From the NCBI GenBank assembly GCA_024220505.1, contig JAKZZE010000027.1, positions 124,001-188,000 of the forward strand: a DNA stretch of 64,000 nt. Reading direction: 5' to 3'. This document shows, piece by piece, positions 1 through 12,359 of the stretch. Source of the stretch: Rhizopus arrhizus (taxonomy: Eukaryota; Mucoromycota; Mucoromycetes; Mucorales; Rhizopodaceae). The notes under the pieces were generated by a model. The model was given only the letters and a program-made list of their open reading frames with translations, was not told where the DNA came from and did not search any database. Position numbers and translations under genes: made by a program. The first letter of the stretch is position 1. Each line of letters starts with the position of its first letter.

Positions 1-3000
1 CCCAACAGCGTCTCGCTCGAGCTTTTCATTTGCCCAGCATCAAGCGGAGGAAATCAAGAGTAAGCATAGATCGGATGACTCACGCCTTTCCAGAGAGATT
101 CGAGTCAATCAAAGAAAGAGTCCTGAAGTGGAAAGAGAAGAAGAACCAGAAGAAGGACCTGAAGAAGAGCCTCAGCGAGATAGAAGCCAAGAGGAATTAG
201 AGAAACCTCAAGAGAGGATCCATTCTACACCTGAGCCCAAAGAAATCACCGTCGAACAAGAGGTTATAAAAACATCTTCAACAGGTCTAAAGAATAACAC
301 CCAGCCGACCTATGGCTCCTTGGCTGCCAATTTACCTGTCAGTAAATCAGAACAGATGGTCCCCTTGAAAGATTATGAAGAACTTCGTTTGAAATTAAAG
401 ATCCTTGAAACCAAACGACAAGAAGATCGTGAAAGATATAGAGAGCATGAAAAGGTGAAGGAAGAGGCTGAACAATTCTTGACGTTAAGAAATAAACTGC
501 AAGGTAAGCACTGTGTCTTGTTCCCCCTTTTTCTCCTTAACCTATTTGATTAGATAAAATATCGGATTTACAAAGGGAGTTAAGAGAAACAAAGAGAGAA
601 TTAAAGGAATCAGTAACAGAGCAAGAAGCATATGAAAGTAAATACAACGATGCTATCGAATCGCTCGAAATGATGACGCTGGACAAGGAAGTAGCGGAAG
701 AAAAAGCAGAGAACTTACAGCAAGAGGTCAATGTGTTAAAGGATAAGATTGAAGAGATCAGCGTGGATTTGGATGTGTTGAAAAAGGAAGCTGATATCAT
801 GAACCGTGTGCCTGAAAGAGATGGTGAGGAAAAGACACCTTTGGAAGTCATTCAACTCGAAAGACATAACGAGAGATTAAAGGAGGCCCTGATGAGGTAA
901 TGATTGTATTGGTAGCATCATACGCTTTTCCACTAAGCCTGTTGTATGTAGACTGCGTGATGCAACTATGGCTAGAGAAAATGAACTTTGTGATAAAATT
1001 AAAGAATTAGAAAAGGAAACGCACGAACTGGAAGAATTAAAAACTCAGTTTAATAAGACACGCGAAAGACTTCGGTTGGCTGAGCTTACTATTGAAGAAC
1101 TGAAGCAATCTCTTGATGATGCTTTAGGCGCTGAAGATTTGGTAGAACAATTGACAGAAAAGAATTTGGCACTTACAGAAAAAATGGAAGAGATGCATTT
1201 GGTTGTAGAAGATTTGGAGGCACTGAAAGAGTTGGCTGATGAGCTAGAAGATAATCACATTGAGACCGAGAAACAGTTACAAGCCGAGATTGGTAAAATA
1301 GCAGAATGAAACGATGATTATTTCTAGCTAATCTTGATAAAAAAAAAAAGATCATAGAGATATGTTGTTGCGTGAACAAATGGAAAGAATGAGAGCAGCA
1401 GAAGAGACAAACGCGGATTACGAAACTACAATCCAGCAATTCAGAGAGCTAGTTACCATGCTACAAAATGACTTGGAACATTTAAGACACAAGGAAGTAA
1501 GTCAGCAGAGCGAGCAGAGAACCTTGAGTAGCCAATCTCAAGCCATGATGTCGCTCAACATTCAACTTCAATCGACTGTGATGAAGGCTCAAGCCAAATC
1601 CATTGATCTCGAGCTTCGAAAGCTGGAAGCTGCTCAAGCCAATGATCGATTGAGTTACATTCAACCTTACCTCCCCGATTCTTTCTTCAAGACAGAAAAT
1701 GACGCTATCTCCTGTGTCTTGTTATTCAAGCGATTGGTCTTTAAATCTGAATTGGTTATCAAACAGCTGGATCAAAATCATCCTATCAGCGAAAAGATCA
1801 TGGATACAGTCCCCGAAAGTTTGATATCAGTCTGTGAGATGCGTCAAAGGGCTGGTTGGTTAAGTGATTTGAGTAAACGTTTCGTGACATTTATTGTCAA
1901 CTGTAGCCCAATGACCTTCATCAAGATGGGACAAGTTTACCATGATTTGGTGGGCACTGAAAGAAGATTGACAAATATCGTGGATCTGTTGCGTACAGAT
2001 GAAGTGAATGAAGCTGAATGTGTAACTGAGCTCCAAAGAATGATTGCACAATTGGAACATCTGAGCGAGATACATTTGATACAAAATGAAGAAAATAACG
2101 TAGATCAATTCTTTGGTTTAACTCGTGCACTGGATTTGAATGCAGACAGATTAACTGTAGAGCTTACCTTTGTCAGACAAGCCTTGGATAATGCCGCCCG
2201 AAAAGAAAGTAAATTAAAAAAAGCTTTAGAGGGCATTTTTGGTTACTTATCATTACTGAAAATAGATATCACTATTATTGAAGGCCTTAATAAACTGGAC
2301 TTTGATTATCTTGAACCTTTAGGGCGCTTGATTGTTCAAGCAAAGAATAGTAAGATATTGGCAAAGTAAGTAAAACAAAAAGTACTATACATTTTTTCTT
2401 ATGTTTAATTTTAATAGGAAACTTTTACGTCAACTCGAGGATTTATCTGAACAAGCTCTGACGCTTACATTCGATTACTTGCATCGATTCAAGATGCTGT
2501 ATGCCATTAGTTCTAAGATATGCAAATTCTGTTATGAAACCTATAAACAGATTGCCAAATACACTGAAACTAAGGTTGGAAGCAAAGAGGACATAAGCCT
2601 AGAGGCAATTCGACAAATCGTGTACAACAAAGCAGACGAGATCTTAGAAATACCCGAGAGCACAATGTGGGAAGGATGCTTAAAGACTTTGAAATCTCTT
2701 ACCAATGAACTTGGCTCCACCTTTGAAAGTATCTCAAATGAAACCAAGACACAAAAGATCACTATTGGTGTCTCGCCTTGGATTCAACGTGCGTCTGATA
2801 TGAAGGCAGAGATAGTGATTAATCACGATATGGAACGTAAATTGCAGCAGCATAGTGATGAAATCCTTAAGCTCATAAAGGATGTTAAATTAAAGGTATA
2901 TATGTCCGTAAAGAGACCCAAAAGCTGAAAAAAAAAATGTGAAAATAGGATCAATCACTTCAAGAAGCCAATGTCAAGATTGAACTATTAGAAAAACGTA

Positions 3001-3934
3001 TGGAGATTGTCAAGAAGCAAACAGAGCAGATACAAACTCTTGAGGAGTCACTATCAAAATCTCAACAGCAACAACAAGAATACTCACAAGAGGCAGAGAA
3101 ACTTAAAGCAGAATACGAGGGACTCAAAGAAGAGCACGCTCAGTTACAAAAGGAGGTGGCTCAAAAGGAAGAAAAGCGTTTATCAGCCACAAAAAAAGCA
3201 GAGATGTTCTTGGAAGATACTTCGCTTTTGTCACTTGATAATGAAGATAAAAACATTGACGTTTACATTTTAAGCAATCAACTCGAATCGCTAAAATCAG
3301 CAATTCGATATCTTCGTGCAGAGAATGCTTACTTGAAGGAAACAGATATGCTTAAATCTTTGAATTTGGACTATTATCATTCACGTCAAGTACCTTCTAC
3401 ACCTCCCCTGACAGATGATGATACATCCGATGATGACGATGAACAAGTAGATCAAGTCGCTGCTAAATCCATGGTGAGATCTGTTGTACAAGAGACGCGT
3501 ACGCTGATTAAAGACGCACGTATCGCAAGTGCAACAGCCAAGGTCATACAGTTATCTCCCGAAAGACGAGGAGGTAAATGGCAAAGCGATAAGAAATTAC
3601 CCGATTATCGATACCAAATGCAGCAATCCGTCCTGTATACTCTCAAACGTCGTTGTGAAGTATTAAAAGAAAAAATGAAGCAGATTCAAACCAACGAAAG
3701 ATATACCAAAGGGAACCAAAACACAGTAAGTTTTTAACAAGTTTTTTTTTTTAAAAAAAAAAGGCAGTTTTGCATCTTACACTTTTGATCTAGTTACTAG
3801 TTGATAAAAAGAAATTGAACAATGCACTTGCTAAAGTACAAATACCATCCAATATTAATAATACCGAAAAGAAACTTGTTCAACTTGAAAGCTTTAAGGA
3901 ATTTGAAAAGATTCATAATATGTTTATTCGATAA
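1..3934 (+). CDS. DCTN1: Dynactin subunit p150-Glued, C-terminal part (5' truncated by window)
   Basis: This is the large projecting-arm subunit of dynactin, the dynein activator that links cargo to microtubule minus-end transport in the cytoplasm. The reading frame is open from base 2, so the start and the expected N-terminal CAP-Gly domain lie outside the window. I place seven exons: 1-503, 554-896, 952-1292, 1351-2365, 2418-2895, 2949-3725 and 3794-3934. All junctions are GT-AG and in frame, giving about 1198 visible residues. Basic/acidic low complexity leads into a long coiled coil. The segment near 1120-1260, with DDALGAEDLVEQLTEKNLAL and LVVEDLEALKELADELEDN, is the conserved p150 dynactin-domain signature. 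A second coiled coil and a short acidic stretch (DDDTSDDDDEQ) follow near 3000-3450. An AATAAA-like signal sits just after the stop. The gene converges on CPA1. Assignment rests on recognised family sequence and architecture. Confidence 0.88.
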
Positions 3935-4030
3935 TTGTTATGCAAAGATAAAAAAAAAAAATAAAGTTTGCCTTTTTCTTATTTATGGAATATATTGTAA
4001 TAAAAAATGAAAAATAAATGATTAAATAGT

Positions 4031-5226
4031 TTAGACACAAGTAGGAATAGCAGACTGTTGAATGTTGCTAATAGTTGTCTTGTTGACATCATTACTGGCT
4101 TTTTCGGCGCGAACATAATTGAGGAATTCTTCAAACAAGTAATAAGTATCTTGAGGACCACCTTTAGCTTCAGGGTGAAATTGAACAGAAAAGATGGGCT
4201 TAGTAACATGTTGGATACCTTCGTTGGAACCATCGTTGGCATTGACAAAGAGACGCTTCCACTGAGAAGGCATGTTCTTATCATTCAAAGCATAACCATG
4301 GTTTTGAGAAGTGATATAACAAAGACCAGAATCCACATTTAAAGCGGGTTGATTATGGCCACGGTTACCAAAGGGCAGCTTGTAAACATCAAGACCAGCA
4401 GCCATACCGAGCAAGAGGTTACCCATGCAAATACCAAAGATAGGTTTATTGAAAGTCTCAAAAGCAACCTTGAGGTTGTTGATAGTTTCGATACAAAAAG
4501 TAGGAGAACCAGGGCCATTAGAGATAAAGAGACCATCAAATTGATCAGCAGACTCGTTAAAGTTGTAATTGTGAGGCAAAACAGTAACAGCAGCACCACG
4601 GTTGGCAAGACAGCGAAGGATATTTTGCTTTACACCACAATCAATGACAGCAATCTTGACATCACCCTTAGGGTTGTAAGTGATAGGGACCTTGGTAGAG
4701 ACCTTGGCAACCAAGTTTTCAGTGTTAGGGTTGGGGAAATCAATAGAGTCAATATTATCCACAAGATAATCTTCACCCACGCAGATTTTTCCCAAAGTAG
4801 AGCCTTGATCACGTAATAATTGAGTGAGAGCACGCGTATCCACACCAGAGATAGCAGGAACATTGTGACGAGTACACCATTCACCAAGAGATTCAACAGC
4901 AGTCCAGTGAGAGTACTCGGTAGCATAATCATTGACGATGATACCTTGAACTTGGATACGATCAGATTCAAAATATTTGAAGAGACCAAATTCATCCTTG
5001 ATTTGTCCAGGCACACCATAGTTACCGATCAAAGGTTGAGTGAAAACAAGGATTTGACCAGTGTAAGAAGGATCGGTCATTGATTCGGGGTAACCGACAA
5101 CAGAGGTAGTAAAGACCGCTTCACCAAAGGTAGAGACAGGAGCACCAAAGAAGTACCAGTAAATATTTGACCAGTCTTCAATTTGAGAGAAGCAGGAATA
5201 GATTCGTTGTTGTTAATAACAGGCAT
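4031..5226 (-). CDS. CPA1: Carbamoyl-phosphate synthase (arginine-specific) small subunit, with an apparent 1-base frameshift
   Basis: This is the glutaminase subunit of arginine-specific carbamoyl-phosphate synthase: it hydrolyses glutamine and passes ammonia to the large subunit for carbamoyl phosphate synthesis. The N-terminal CPSase_sm domain reads through [22 protein letters not shown] and [17 protein letters not shown]. The class-I glutamine amidotransferase half has the nucleophile Cys in [17 protein letters not shown], and the His-Glu pair in [11 protein letters not shown]. The start chosen at 5226 gives MPVINNNES and then [13 protein letters not shown]. At 5147-5149 the frame breaks: the family pattern TSFGAPVS needs one more T in a run that here has three, so the intact product would be 398 aa. 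Without that base, the conserved part would start at the internal Met near 5083. No clear mitochondrial presequence is visible. The leader carries an arginine attenuator uORF, so arginine-dependent translational control is expected. Confidence 0.9.
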
Positions 5227-5254
5227 TTTGATGATAATTAATTATAGACTTTGT

Positions 5255-5386
5255 TTAATAGTTTTCAGAGGATTTCCAAACTAATTGAAGATTGATAAAT
5301 AAAAAATGTATAAATTTGGTAAATAAATACATACTTTGATCACAGATATAATCGGCCGAGCACTTTTCGTAAGCGTGAATATACAT
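5255..5386 (-). CDS. Arginine attenuator peptide (AAP) uORF in the CPA1 leader, spliced
   Basis: On the minus strand an ATG at 5386 opens a short uORF. Exon 5386-5335 joins 5280-5255 after removal of a 54-nt GTATGT...TTAG intron (5334-5281). The spliced peptide is 25 residues, ending 28 nt before the CPA1 ATG. Its core, CSADYICDQIW followed by KSS, matches the known AAP core (yeast QDYISDHIWKTSS, Neurospora SQDYLSDHLW). Asp12, Tyr13, Asp16 and Trp19 fall at the same positions as in the Neurospora arg-2 AAP. In known systems the nascent AAP stalls the terminating ribosome when arginine is high, reducing synthesis of the downstream subunit. The unspliced version also stays open and ends with the same tail. 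Position and motif are directly visible; regulation is inferred from the family. Confidence 0.85.
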   Translation of the reverse strand: MYIHAYEKCSADYICDQSMYLFTKFIHFLFINLQLVWKSSENY

Positions 5387-5399
5387 AAACTTTCGAGGT

Positions 5400-8300
5400 T
5401 CTAAACAATTATTTTTTGCTTATAGTTCACCTTGAGAGACTTAAGCTTGTTTTTTTAAAAAAAAGAAAACTTTCTTAACAAGGAAAAAAAAAAAAAAAAA
5501 AGAGAGATGAGATAAAAATTAGGTTCTTATTTATATTTTGATCTAAAGTGACTGTTATCAGCCATATTGACTGATCGTGTATACAAGTGAATCATTTTAA
5601 GCAAATGAAAATTGATGTTTTATTTTTCCCCCGATTGAAACCTGGCTATTACACCAATCATACAAACTCAGGAGATAAGAAACTTGTTCATATCTGGAAG
5701 TAATGTGTAACTATTAAATTTTGTTACCTTTTACAAGGCACAATAAAAGATGTATTAAAGGCAGAAATGAGACTTTTATTGATGGATTGAAATAAAGGTA
5801 ATCTTTAAAGTATTCTTTGATTGAATTATGTTACAGTCATCTTTGTCTTTTTGCAACAATTTCTGCTGAATCGTAGTTTGACCACAAAATTTATAGAAAA
5901 GTAAAATACGATTTACAAAAGTAGAATACGTTTTATAGCAATACACTTTTTTTAATTTAGAATTTCATTCAAGCAATCAAAAGATGATCTAACTACTTGG
6001 GTTGAATTCATTTAATAATCATTACTTAAACGTACAAGCTGAGAAAAGTATGGCCGTTCACATGTGTAACAGCTTATCCAAATGTCAGTTTGTTCATCCT
6101 TTACTCTTTCAGATTTTATTAAATTGGGAAAGCACGGCTAACAATGGCTGATTATAGTATAGCCTTATATTGTGCATCTTAAAGTTCTATTCACAAACTT
6201 GTGTATTCTCAGTTGCTAATTATCTTATATTGAAAGCATATCGGAGCGTTAATACCGTTTTTTAAATTAGCGCTATGTGTTTTTCGAACTAAAAATTCTA
6301 GGTACAAAAAACATAAAAAGAATCGCTTCAATTAGAGGGCATAAGGATATAATTTGGATATTACTTATTTTATAAGGTTAAGGTTAATTGTTTACAATAA
6401 ATTCACTTGTTATTTCATACATTTAATTCTACATGATTTTCATAATCAAAGAAGTTAAACTATTGTACTTTATATGCATTAAAGTAATCTAGTAGGATTT
6501 ACATTCTTATCTCTTTATTTGTCTTTACAAGAGAACAACATTTTACGATTATCAAGCTGTTTATACAGAATCGAATGTAGTGACTACATCAATGTAGTTC
6601 TTTGTACAAGCCTTTCTCTGTAAGAGTGAAAAATCGGTACACAATCTACATTTGTAATAAAAAAAGTTTTACCAAAAGAAAAATTCCTCCTTAAAATCAT
6701 ATCTGGAAATTTTGGTAATCTATTTATATATTTAATTATAAAAGCTAGCCCGGAAGAAAGCAATAATAAAATACAACAAATACATGGTAACACTGGCATG
6801 CCAATTGATTGGGAATTAAAAATATGCTAAATAAAGATGAGATCATACAAGATTTTGCTACTATAATCTAGTCGAGAAAGTAGCCTAGAAAGGAGCTAGC
6901 ACAAATAACCTTACTCAACTTAAAATCTAGCAATGAATCTACTTAAAAAGTGATCATGAATCTTTATGTTCAACATATACAATGTATAGCTTCTGAAGTG
7001 AAGAAATCTCGATCAAATATACTTGATATTCATACTTGTAGCTGCAAATCATAAACATCTCTTGCTTTTGATTTTCATTTTCTTTATTTGAAGGTCAGCT
7101 GTTCCTATTTCACATCAGAACTCAGTTCACGATTAAATTTTATAACGACTATAGAAAAGTTACGTCTTTTTGTTGGTCTATAGCTGTTCATTTATTTACT
7201 GTTTTTTATTGTAAAATAGATCAAACAAAATAAAAGAGAATGAGGAAAGCATACAGAGATAGAATAGCCTTATAGTAAAAAGCTTATTCTAAAACCTATT
7301 AGAGCACTTTTTTATTTTATTGTTATGTTCATCATCTTTGACTTCCAAAAAAAAAAAAAAAAAAAAAAAAAAAGGCTCTGCAAAGGTAGCCAATCAAAAG
7401 AAAGCTTTTTCTAACATTCATCTTTTTGTTTATATATAAAATAGATCAATCTAACAGTCCTTCGATATAAACATTATAATGAGAGAAGAGGAAAGCTGCT
7501 GATTTGTATTACTAAATAATTGTATAAACATTAAGCAATACTTGTGGAAAAAAGAGTGCCTTTTACTCATTTTTATATAAAAAATGAAATCAGCAGGTTA
7601 TCACCTTATTCTTTGCCTAGTCGTTTTAAAACCTTCAATGCTCAAAACTGTGAATGATTTGGCACAACGCTCTTCTGTGATGAGAAATGCCCTGATGATT
7701 GGAGACAAAAAAAAATCCAAATAATACTGGTGATATTGCAGAATTTAATATAGAATGAATATTTGAAATGATCATCTCTTGGTATCATACATAAACATTT
7801 TTGTAAATAGTGCTCACCTTTTTTTTTTCTTTTGATGACTAAAAAAAAATTTGGTTTGGATCAATTAGAAAAATGCAGTGAAGGCTGTAAGTAACCAGAA
7901 TAGTCATAGTCTAAAATTGTGGCCTTATTGTAATGAGTGTGATGTCGACTTGAGTCATTCTAATGATTAAGTACTAATTCAAGAACCAATAAAGTTTTGA
8001 TTTATGATTATTGAACGACGAATTCAAAGCATGCTTTTCAAAACAGCAAATGACGAGCATGTAACTACTATTTACTGTACATGTTTGCAAACAGGAGTTT
8101 ATTTGTTCATTGTAAAGAATACATGTCTTTTTGTTGTGAGTTGTAGATGATCATTTTGACAGAAGCTCTTTCTTGATCATCTCCTTTTGTATGACATTTT
8201 TTCATCGTAACTCCAAAAAAGATTTCAAAATTTTTAGTTGGTAAAGATAGTAATGTGTTTGGTGAAGAAATCTTACGTGTATTGAGAGACTGACCTGGTT

Positions 8301-10080
8301 ATATTGTGGTAACTGCATTAAATATCCCATTTTGAAGACTCAAAATTCACTTTATCCTCAGCATTTCTCTTTAAATAATGCAAGATTTTATAAGATTTTA
8401 TAGTTGGAGATTCTAGTGTTTGTTGAAGCGAATAAAAGAATATATGATTGTAAGGGAAAATCTGAGCTTATTGAAGATGAGCCTTTTACAAAACAAAGCA
8501 TAAAGAAACGTGAGCTAATGTATTTCATGTTGGATGCTTTTATTCTTATACTAAGTGTCAGCATGTCGAAAAAAATATAAAGTCGACATGCGAAAAAAGA
8601 AAAGAAAAAAAAATTGAATAGTTTTGTACAAGTTCACTATTTATCTTATCCAAGTTCCATAGATTAGTACTATGCTGATTTTTCAATAAAAGGCTGCTAC
8701 TCTAGTATCCTTTTGCATTGTCCACCTTTAAGAGCCACATGCATTTTAAAATAAGGGGGGAAAAGAGGGTTAAAGTCTGATGAATCTACTGTTTTGTGTA
8801 AGTATACGTTAACTACAGCATTTATGGCCACAAAATAAATAGAAATACTAACACCATTAGCTGTAGCTATATCTTATTTCTTTGCCAGTCAAGGAAAACT
8901 GAATGAAGACGTGATTGAATCTATAAAGACTGAAGTTAACTGCCTATAGTCTATATAATTCTACACTTTGATAAGCAAACGGTGTCTCTAGCCATAACAA
9001 TGAGTGAATTTAAAACATTAAAGTAAATGCTTTACTTTCTGAGCCAAGAGGCACAAGTAAAGAGTATTTATATCTAATAGAACTGTTGGACTTTTTCGAT
9101 AAAGATGCTAATGATCGTATATCTCAAGTCGCTATACAAAAAAATTTTTTTTTTATTCTACTCTTTTTGGAAGACAAGCTAAGTTTTTATGGAATCTTTT
9201 AATATATGCAAACACTGTATACAGTGCACCCTCTTTTACCCCAAATATTTCTACTCTTGATCCCATAGAAGTTTTAGCTTCCAAGCATTTCAAGATCTGT
9301 GTTTTAATTTACCAGTAAATAAAGTAAATGTTTACATACACAGTATACTTTAATGGCTGTTTCTTAGATTGAAATTGAATGATGTAAAAGAGAATATTCA
9401 ATTATTAAGTTCTACAATAAATTTTGGGAGACATGTAACACAGCATGACCAACATTGCCCACTCTTCATTCGAGCCCGAAACAAGGAGAAAAAAAAAAGG
9501 AAGCGACTTACCAAGATCAGTTTTTGTTATTGGTACAAGTAACCAATATTACTTTTGACTTTTCTTATTTACTTTACACTGCATTTTCTTTATTTATAAA
9601 GAAACAGGATGGCAAACAACTAGTTTAATTATATATGCTTCGTAACAAAAGGAATCGGTAGTGTTACTAACGTCGTGTAACAAAAGGGTCCTTGTCAACA
9701 ATTAACCAATTTCCATTTAAGGAATGTACCAATTACATGTCACTCATTGTTGAATCTTTACTGCTTCAAACATTATAATGTACAAGGCTATTATAGCATC
9801 AAGATAATTTCAAGAAAAATGCAAAAACACATGGAAACTATTTTAGATTATTTTGTCATTGAGGCCTTTTTTTTTTAATCCAAACTAATCAAGGCACAAT
9901 ATAAGAAATACCTTCTCTCCTTCTCCAAACTCAAATGTTCCTCCGGTTACGCAATTTGTCCTAATAAGATAATCTTTAATGAAGCTATTATCTTTGTTCT
10001 CTATAAAAAGCACTCAAGTTTTTCTCTTTTTCTTATTTTATAACCAAAAAAAAAGCAATATTCCCCTTCCCCTTATTATA
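5400..10080. other. Long gene-poor stretch with weak coding remnants
   Basis: No intact gene is supported over about 4.6 kb. The proximal part (to ~5.6 kb) is the CPA1 promoter side, with T- and A-tracts. Between about 7.57 and 9.32 kb several short in-frame stretches on the plus strand read like eroded protein, for example RIQSMLFKTANDEHVTTIY near 8.02 kb, LTPLAVAISYFFASQGKLNE near 8.85 kb and LIELLDFFDKDANDRISQVA near 9.08 kb. They are split by many stops. I cannot name the family; a decayed transposase or host pseudogene is possible. An A-run occupies about 7347-7373. Confidence 0.45.
8561..8591. repeat. Short perfect inverted repeat (8-bp arms, 15-nt loop)
   Basis: GCATGTCG at 8561-8568 is matched by CGACATGC at 8584-8591 around an A/T-rich loop. 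It is the only clear hairpin noticed in the gene-poor stretch. It may be a chance palindrome or a transcript hairpin; no function is claimed. Confidence 0.4.
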
Positions 10081-10081
10081 G

Positions 10082-11153
10082 ATGACATACAATAGATATT
10101 TATTGATCAAACTTTTCATTACAATCTATCTCTTCCTTTCTGTTGTGGAAGCAGCCTCTAAAAAATCATGGAAATTCAAAAATTGGAATAATTATAAAGA
10201 TGCAACGGCTGGCCGGGGTAGCGATTGGGATAATAAATGGGGAATTCCAAACGAAAATGGATGGCAGTGGATATGGAATGGGGTCGATTCTGTGAAACAT
10301 GTAGTAAAAAAGGATCCTTCCGGGGATTCTTCCGATATGACTCTGCGAGTAAAATACCCAGCTCATTCTAGAAATCCTGAATCAAGGCCGGTTGGTGGGA
10401 TTGGATTTAAAGCTTCACCCATCTCAATTAATAATAACGTAAAGAAGGTTGAATTTGCTTACAGCGTTTACTTTCCTGAAGATTTCGATTTCGTTAAAGG
10501 TAAAAAGGAAGAAATGTCCATCCGAATAAAGAGAAAAGACCCTAAACGGCAGTTTATCAAACTATTAGGAGGAAAGCTTCCAGGTCTTTTGGAGGTCATG
10601 GTAGTTGTACAGGCGGTGCAGATGATAAAACTTGCTTTACTACAAGGTACATTGTACATCCCAAAGAGAAACAGTTTAAGCTTATTTCTTTTTTAATGTA
10701 GACTTATGTGGAGAACTAAAGGTGAAGGCGAGATTTATGCATATTTACCTTACTCGAATCCACCCAAAGCACTTTGCGGGAGCAGTTTAAATGTTTGTAA
10801 TCCAGACTATGGCATGAGTCTAGGAAGAGGCACATTTCGTTTCGCGGCAGGTAAATGGACACACGTTCGACAAGTGCTCACCATGAATACGCCCGGAAAG
10901 CAAGATGGTCGCATCGTTCTTTATTCAAATAACAAAAAAGTATTTACTCAAAAAAATGTTGTCTTTCGTACAAATTCCGCTGGTCGGGTTTCTGGTATTA
11001 GTAAGTACATAAAAGAGTCTATCCTTATTTTTAGTTAAGTATTTATCTTTGTTAGTGTTCCATACCTTTTTTGGTGGATCGGACAATAGCTGGGAAACAC
11101 CCAAAGATCAATATTCATATTTTAAAGACTTTAGTCTTAAAGCTATTTATTAA
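10082..11153 (+). CDS. Secreted polysaccharide lyase family 14-like protein, with an apparent 1-base frameshift
   Basis: This is probably an extracellular polysaccharide lyase-type beta-jelly-roll protein (PL14, glucuronan/alginate-lyase-like). The N-terminus has a Lys-containing hydrophobic signal peptide ending near VVEAAS. Exons are 10082-10499, 10569-10646, 10702-11000 and 11056-11153. Family landmarks in order are GGIGFKASP, FAYSVYFPEDFDFVKGGKLPG, then GGHGSCTGGADDKTCFTTR, LMWRTKGEGEIYAYLPY, RGTFRFAAGKWTHVRQVLTMN, and the C-terminal MFHTFFGGSDNSW...YFKDF. In exon 2 the frame slips at the T-run 10587-10590: GKLPGL and FGGHGSC are in different frames and one added T reconciles them. The corrected CDS would be exactly 297 codons plus stop. 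Substrate is not predictable by eye. It could be a pseudogene if the lesion is real. It stands alone between a gene-poor stretch and a retroelement zone. Confidence 0.72.
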
Positions 11154-11792
11154 TAAATGCAAAAAGTATACTATTATAATTCTCAAATACATCACTCTTA
11201 CCAAAATAATCCTTATGTATATTATATTGAGCTTAGACCATCGAAATTGAGAAAGAAAAAAAAAAGTCGTAAAGAAAGTGTTTTCAAAATGTATTTGTTT
11301 CAGTATTATACTGTCGACAGCATAAGGTTATTTACTACAAGAGACACAGGATATACAATTTCAGAAACAGTTGAAGCTTTTTTAAGCTTTAAATTAAATG
11401 AATAGAGTGCTTGAATCTGTATGTCTTGGCTTTCTTTGCTGTTACTCTGATAAAGGCGAAAAGCTTTTTTGTTATTGCTCTCAGACCAGTTATAATCTTA
11501 AACTTTTCATAAACATTTACGTATCCTTGCTAGTGTTGTGTTCTTCAGTTTGATTTGAATTTTGGCAATAAACAAAGTAAATATCTATAATGAAAGACTG
11601 GTTTTTTTAGAAGAATAGAGCTAAGACTGAAATGCTTGTAGCAATAGCAGTAGTAGTAGCCTATTTAGAGCGAGATTTATAATCAATTTGGTGTGGAAGT
11701 ATTCAATAAGAATGACAGTGTTGAGCTTTGCCATCATACTGTAACCTCATTAATTTGTTTTTTTTTTTTTTTTTTATGGATGAAAATTTTAA

Positions 11793-12036
11793 ACTTATCA
11801 AAGAGTATAAGGGTTAAGAGCGATATAAGTGTATGAAACAGTGACTTGTCGCGAAAATACAAAAGGTATTAGAATAAAGAATTATAAGCGGATAGTTTCA
11901 ATAGTTCCTTCTGGATTTGATTGAGGTCAATCTCATCCAAGACAGGTGTCTGTTCAAAGAATTGTTGCCAGTGGGCTTTCCAAATGAATCGAATAACTGT
12001 AGCAAAAAAATCATAGATTGTGAACTTGTCATGGTA
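11793..12036 (-). repeat. 245-bp retroposon-like repeat, copy 1 (LINE 3' end)
   Basis: This is one of three closely similar units in the window (others at 15288-15537 and 48776-49032). On its sense (minus) strand it begins TACCATGACAAG and ends near CTCTTTGATAAGTTT. It encodes an open tail with FATVIRFIWKAHWQQFFEQ and LNQIQKELLKLSAYNSLF before a stop, resembling the C-terminal end of a LINE ORF2. Copies 1 and 2 are nearly identical and inverted relative to each other. Confidence 0.75.
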
Positions 12037-12359
12037 AATTGTTCTGCAATTAATTGAGCCTATCTTCATATTTATGACCTTATTACTATGATTATTCATA
12101 ATAATTATAAGTTGAGTTTAGTGGAGGGCTGTGATGACCCTCCTGGCACAGAACTGTTTTCATCATATTCGTCTTCAAATGTTGCATTTTCTTCTACTTC
12201 TAAACTATCGTCGAAAAGAGCTGATTTTTTCTTGGATCTTTCCACAGCTGAAGTAGGTATAAACGCTTCCTAGTTGTTACGTTTCTGTATATTCATAGAG
12301 AGGCTATTAAATGTGACAAGTGGGTACAGTAACCTCTTGGTGGCTTCTTTTCTGCCCGT

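Noticed and set aside
4058..5083. Several long plus-strand frames across CPA1
   Set aside because: They are antisense shadows of the conserved CPA1 coding sequence.
5500..5600. Gcn4-type TGACTC sites upstream of CPA1
   Set aside because: Only partial matches (TGACTG) were seen; no full TGASTCA site was found by eye.
11157..11405. 82-codon frame after the PL14-like gene
   Set aside because: Composition is Lys/Tyr/Asn-rich with no motif and it begins right at the terminator side of the preceding gene; probably a chance frame.
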